Positions 5,001 to 6,475 of a stretch of 6,475 nt of DNA are shown piece by piece; the first letter of the stretch is position 1; every line of letters begins with the position of its first letter. Where the stretch lies: assembly GCA_025357975.1 (NCBI GenBank), contig JANYKY010000363.1:1-6475 (forward strand). The letters are read 5' to 3'. Source of the stretch: Gemmatimonadaceae bacterium (GTDB taxonomy: Bacteria > Gemmatimonadota > Gemmatimonadetes > Gemmatimonadales > Gemmatimonadaceae). The position numbers were made by a program, and so were the translations under genes. The notes under the pieces were generated by a model. The model did not search any database. It saw only the letters and a list, made by a program, of their open reading frames with translations, and was not told the origin of the DNA.

Positions 5001-6475
5001 GCGAACCGTAGACGTAATTGGAAATTTTGCGACCTGTCACGGCGGTTATGCCTTCATCCAGCTCATCGGTGACTCACGCAGCGATTGCACAGTCGGCAAC
5101 AACCGCCTCGATGACGAGGACATCGACGGCGACAACGTACTGAACCTTACATCAGCCGAACGAAACTCCGAGCAGCTTCGCCGCTACGTGGTGAACATGG
5201 CGGACAGCGGGAGCTACAGCCGTATCGGTGTTTGCGGAACTTCGCCCAAAACGGTCGTCGGCCCGCTTCCGCAGGAAGTTTGCTGGGTTCTGTTTCGTGT
5301 TCCGTTTCACAGTCCAACCGATTCCATCGGCGCCCCACTGCTGCGGAGGATGCGCGCGCTTCGCGTGACGATGATTTCCGGACAGGGCGCTTCTGATGGC
5401 GAGTTCACGCAGATACCGATCGCGCGACTTCAGCTTACCGGGGCACCGTGGCTCAAGCGAAGCGAGTCCGGACTTCGCGGCGTTGCGGCCGAGTCACCGG
5501 GGTCGGGATTTGTGAATGCGGGAACGATAGGAACACAGGACAGAAATCTCGCCGGAGGCATCAGCTACGAATCGCCGCCGGGGGTTGTCGATGAGCCTGA
5601 CACAAAAACGACGAACCTTCAGACTACTCGCGTGCAGATCAACGAGCGCTCGCTTCGACTGACGGCCGGTAATCTCAACCGGTACGATCGGGCTGAAGCC
5701 TATTTCAGGTTTCCCGAGGGCGAGAAGAGCTTCATGGCGTACAAGGAGATGCGCCTCTGGGCCCGTGGTGTCCGTAATGGGTGGGGAGAAAACGGCGACA
5801 TGCAGTTTTACATCAAGATCGGCCGTGATCCGAACAATTTCTACATGTACCGAACGCCGCTCAACGGAGGCTCCGACAGATCAGCGTGGCTCCCAGAAAT
5901 CAGGGTGGACTTTGAGAAACTCTTCGCACTCCGGGCACAGGTCCAGAACTCCTATCTCCAGGGTGGCTCGAGGAACGCATGCACCGGGATAGACTCCGCA
6001 ATTATTGCGGCGACGCCGCTGCCTGCAAGCGGAACTCGATACGTCGCTTGCTCCGATGGATACATGGCCTACACCACGGACCCGGGCGTCACCCCACCCA
6101 ATCTCGCAGCAGTTCAGGAGCTTGCTGTCGGAATGATTCGCACCGCCGTTGGCAATTCGGCGCGTCCGGTTTCGCCAGGCGACACCGTCGAGCTGTGGGT
6201 CGACGACATTCGCCTTGGAAGTGTGGTCGATGCGGCGGGGTTTGCTGGTCAGGCGTCGATCTCGATAGTCGCAAGCGACTTTGCAGACATTCGAATGAAC
6301 GCGAGCCGGCGGGATCCAAATTTCCGCCAGCTTGCGGAGGCACCGAGCTTTCTTACTGACAACAGTATCAACGTGAGCTCCGCGTTTCATCTCGAGAAGC
6401 TGCTTGGGGGAAGCGCCGGTTGGACGGAAGCGCAATCGCGGCTGAACTTTCAGAACGTCTTGCAGCACGTCGCGC
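1936..6475 (+). CDS. sprA: SprA/Sov-like giant outer-membrane translocon of the type IX secretion system (partial, runs off right edge)
   Basis: An unbroken frame of 1,513 codons with no stop before the window ends. SprA is the giant outer-membrane beta-barrel through which T9SS substrates leave the cell. After a signal peptide (1-32) and a Pro/Arg/Asp/Thr linker come family landmarks: an N-terminal SprA_N-like region with V-D-V-D-Y-D-T-Q-R-E-F-D (206-217) and ITAGIPSGNYGLQAG (252-266); F-F-F-T-I-P-P-R (315-322); F-L-V-F-P-S-L-R-P-F (560-569); D-Y-T-V-D-Y-D-L-G-R-V (646-656); A-Y-L-E-S-F-E-G (780-787, the Y-x-D-D-F-E-G-like site); W-Y-Y-S-S-Q-P (800-806); I-E-N-I-E-F-W (916-922) and V-V-L-D-F-G-D-V-S-E (937-946); L-D-D-E-D-I-D-G-D-N-V-L-N (1058-1070); I-A-R-L-Q-L (1162-1167); V-E-L-W-V-D-D-I-R-L (1418-1427). 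Flavobacterium SprA is about 2,400 residues, so roughly a third is missing here. ATG 1936 is chosen because it supplies the basic n-region; ATG 1972 would lose it. No Shine-Dalgarno is seen. Eight mature cysteines fall in four close pairs. It is divergent from the LPS permease operon. Family is confident; that it works in a complete T9SS is inferred. Confidence 0.88.
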   Translation, partial: MAPRKRVRFIHRMMALCTFAMALATPAASARAQNPRDTVRTPAPRDTIIRTPPVTIRIGSDSLAMRLPTVLSRADRDSYRRAVAQIEAARATAFQQNMRSIIQAVWGQVAASTFATAEKPPSFALNPVDKSQRKVAVKAGDIIAQHSDLSLQLNARMEVRAEKNQNERCAVGTVQPVFDCQSNFLPITDFQFNAKSGGVVADRIHVDVDYDTQREFDGSNNISVNYAGKANELIQKIELGNVTFEPPLSRFITAGIPSGNYGLQAGLRLGSARIKGIIAQQKGNIVSDRVFTVGDRTLSAVNRRIEDHQFEPRRFFFTIPPRLLGSAYPNVDILDSRRMELLARALPDTLRPTKIFLYRLLIGGQPPNPSGPQFRIIGDPRSRRGPVYERLREGIDYYVDPSQLWVALVRPLSLNNERLVVAYRVRVNGRDTTNVSTGGTPDLEFRSQTEQFANLLWDPQVTPQAPAFDREIRSVYRIGGPEVIRQSVVVKVVTGTGDDQEKPAGGDGQGANTYLQLFGLAQKTNTSTFDLENRLWPRPSDPNFELSLGTSAARVIRDHFLVFPSLRPFGRDGLAGALNPTNDTIYTTPSEYVRSAQRPSSVYHISVRYQAEGSGEGGTLMLGSVQVRPNSERLLVDGIPLARGSDYTVDYDLGRVTFARPDTLFPRPRQVTVQFEENPIFAETPTSILGATAEIPMTNGSLAFTAISQTQNSTFNRPPLGFEPASSLVAGVTAQFSFDASPLTSLVSHLPFGATDVPSRINVAGEFAASRPKPNAAGQAYLESFEGQGGIGVPLTDANWYYSSQPALGRVIPSRFGSDVLDLNRAATMAWQSNGLDATGKAFRPRIEDIDPLTNVVGTGISAPEPLLWMTLYPLSIGGLRGSGGFEWTVNQTVPGRRWRSIRTPLGPSGSDLSHIENIEFWARIPVSASQRARNPVVVLDFGDVSENSVAFAPDTLHLRRVNGAAALDTTYTGKAIQGIDRLDSERDPFSRAFNVGVNDNGLAGDIAGAINVVADTIPGAPRTVDVIGNFATCHGGYAFIQLIGDSRSDCTVGNNRLDDEDIDGDNVLNLTSAERNSEQLRRYVVNMADSGSYSRIGVCGTSPKTVVGPLPQEVCWVLFRVPFHSPTDSIGAPLLRRMRALRVTMISGQGASDGEFTQIPIARLQLTGAPWLKRSESGLRGVAAESPGSGFVNAGTIGTQDRNLAGGISYESPPGVVDEPDTKTTNLQTTRVQINERSLRLTAGNLNRYDRAEAYFRFPEGEKSFMAYKEMRLWARGVRNGWGENGDMQFYIKIGRDPNNFYMYRTPLNGGSDRSAWLPEIRVDFEKLFALRAQVQNSYLQGGSRNACTGIDSAIIAATPLPASGTRYVACSDGYMAYTTDPGVTPPNLAAVQELAVGMIRTAVGNSARPVSPGDTVELWVDDIRLGSVVDAAGFAGQASISIVASDFADIRMNASRRDPNFRQLAEAPSFLTDNSINVSSAFHLEKLLGGSAGWTEAQSRLNFQNVLQHVA
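2038..2094 (+). repeat. Duplicated P-R-D-T...R-T-P motif at the mature N-terminus of the SprA-like protein
   Basis: Two imperfect copies follow directly after the signal peptide: P-R-D-T-V-R-T-P-A (35-43) and P-R-D-T-I-I-R-T-P-P (44-53). At DNA level both keep gacac and tccgaac blocks (2044-2048 with 2051-2057; 2071-2075 with 2081-2087), and the second copy is one codon longer. The segment is probably a flexible periplasmic linker. The R-D-T core is the same as in the repeat of the divergent LptF protein. Confidence 0.6.
3112..3168 (+). other. First D-Y-x-V-D module of the SprA-like protein
   Basis: Residues 393-411 read E-G-I-D-Y-Y-V-D-P-S-Q-L-W-V-A-L-V-R-P. The spacing and key residues (G, D-Y, V-D, hydrophobic strand, R-P) match a second module at residues 643-661, so this is the first of two related segments in the N-terminal third. 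SprA proteins are known to hold more than one copy of the SprA N-type motif region. Confidence 0.55.
3862..3918 (+). other. Second D-Y-x-V-D module of the SprA-like protein
   Basis: Residues 643-661 read R-G-S-D-Y-T-V-D-Y-D-L-G-R-V-T-F-A-R-P. This is the classic SprA form D-Y-x-V-D-Y-x-L-G-x-V and is the single most diagnostic motif in the protein. It aligns without gaps to the module at residues 393-411: G, D-Y, V-D and the final R-P coincide. Confidence 0.65.
5107..5145 (+). other. Acidic DxDxDG loop in the SprA-like protein
   Basis: Residues 1058-1070 are L-D-D-E-D-I-D-G-D-N-V-L-N. The family has a conserved E-D-(I/V)-N-x-D-N-x-L-N segment here, so position and context are as expected of SprA. 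In this copy the residues D1060-x-D1062-x-D1064-G1065 also satisfy the DxDxDG pattern of calcium-binding loops. Metal binding is a suggestion from the pattern only. Confidence 0.45.

Noticed and set aside
5881..6468. A 195-codon open frame on the minus strand
   Set aside because: It is antisense to the conserved V-E-L-W-V-D-D-I-R-L region of the SprA-like gene. Its basic, unstructured product is typical of a shadow frame in GC-rich coding DNA.
1936..6475. The giant barrel as LptD, the LPS outer-membrane translocon, because of the LPS permease neighbours
   Set aside because: The protein is far longer than LptD (about 700-900 residues), and its motifs (D-Y-T-V-D-Y-D-L-G, I-E-N-I-E-F-W, V-E-L-W-V-D-D-I-R-L) are those of SprA.
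1..6475. tRNA, rRNA, insertion sequences, terminators
   Set aside because: Nearly every base is in one of three coding frames. No gene end is present apart from the lptF/lptG overlap, and I saw no hairpin-plus-T-run or terminal inverted repeats.

Overview
This window holds parts of two divergent transcription units, both concerned with building the Gram-negative outer envelope. The composition is moderately GC-rich, neither gene start has a clear Shine-Dalgarno sequence, and the mature proteins carry Arg-Asp-Thr/Pro-rich low-complexity stretches. Together with a SprA-type protein beside LptF/LptG permeases, this points to a diderm of the Fibrobacterota-Chlorobiota-Bacteroidota-Gemmatimonadota (FCB) assemblage. 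Gemmatimonadota is my best guess; it is an inference from protein style, since no rRNA is present.

Left part, minus strand (positions 1890 down to 1): two LptF/LptG-family permease genes lie in tandem and overlap by ATGA (positions 148-145). The first, upstream gene is complete (581 codons, GTG start at 1890). It has the usual three N-terminal and three C-terminal membrane segments and a periplasmic domain, but it is enlarged by about 190 residues. The extra sequence is a charged helical stretch with two cysteines, followed by a Pro-rich segment containing a tandem hexapeptide repeat (R-D-T-x-x-K/R) encoded by an 18-bp DNA repeat. The second gene runs off the left edge after 49 codons. The two would form the inner-membrane part of the LPS exporter LptB2FG.

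Centre (1891-1935): only 45 bp separate the divergent starts. A sigma70-like promoter can be drawn for the minus-strand operon. Its predicted transcription start falls at or next to the GTG codon, which would make the lptF message leaderless.

Right part, plus strand (1936 to the end): one uninterrupted reading frame of more than 1,513 codons runs off the right edge. Its protein has a signal peptide and a long series of motifs of SprA/Sov, the giant outer-membrane beta-barrel translocon of the type IX secretion system (T9SS), a system best known from Bacteroidota. It carries four close pairs of cysteines and a DxDxDG acidic loop. Apart from the 45-bp spacer there is no non-coding stretch: no RNA gene, mobile element, CRISPR or terminator is visible.

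The most notable points are the SprA homologue in a probably non-Bacteroidota genome next to the LPS export genes, the shared Arg-Asp-Thr motif in the two divergent neighbours, the large repeat-bearing insert in LptF, and the possible leaderless promoter.
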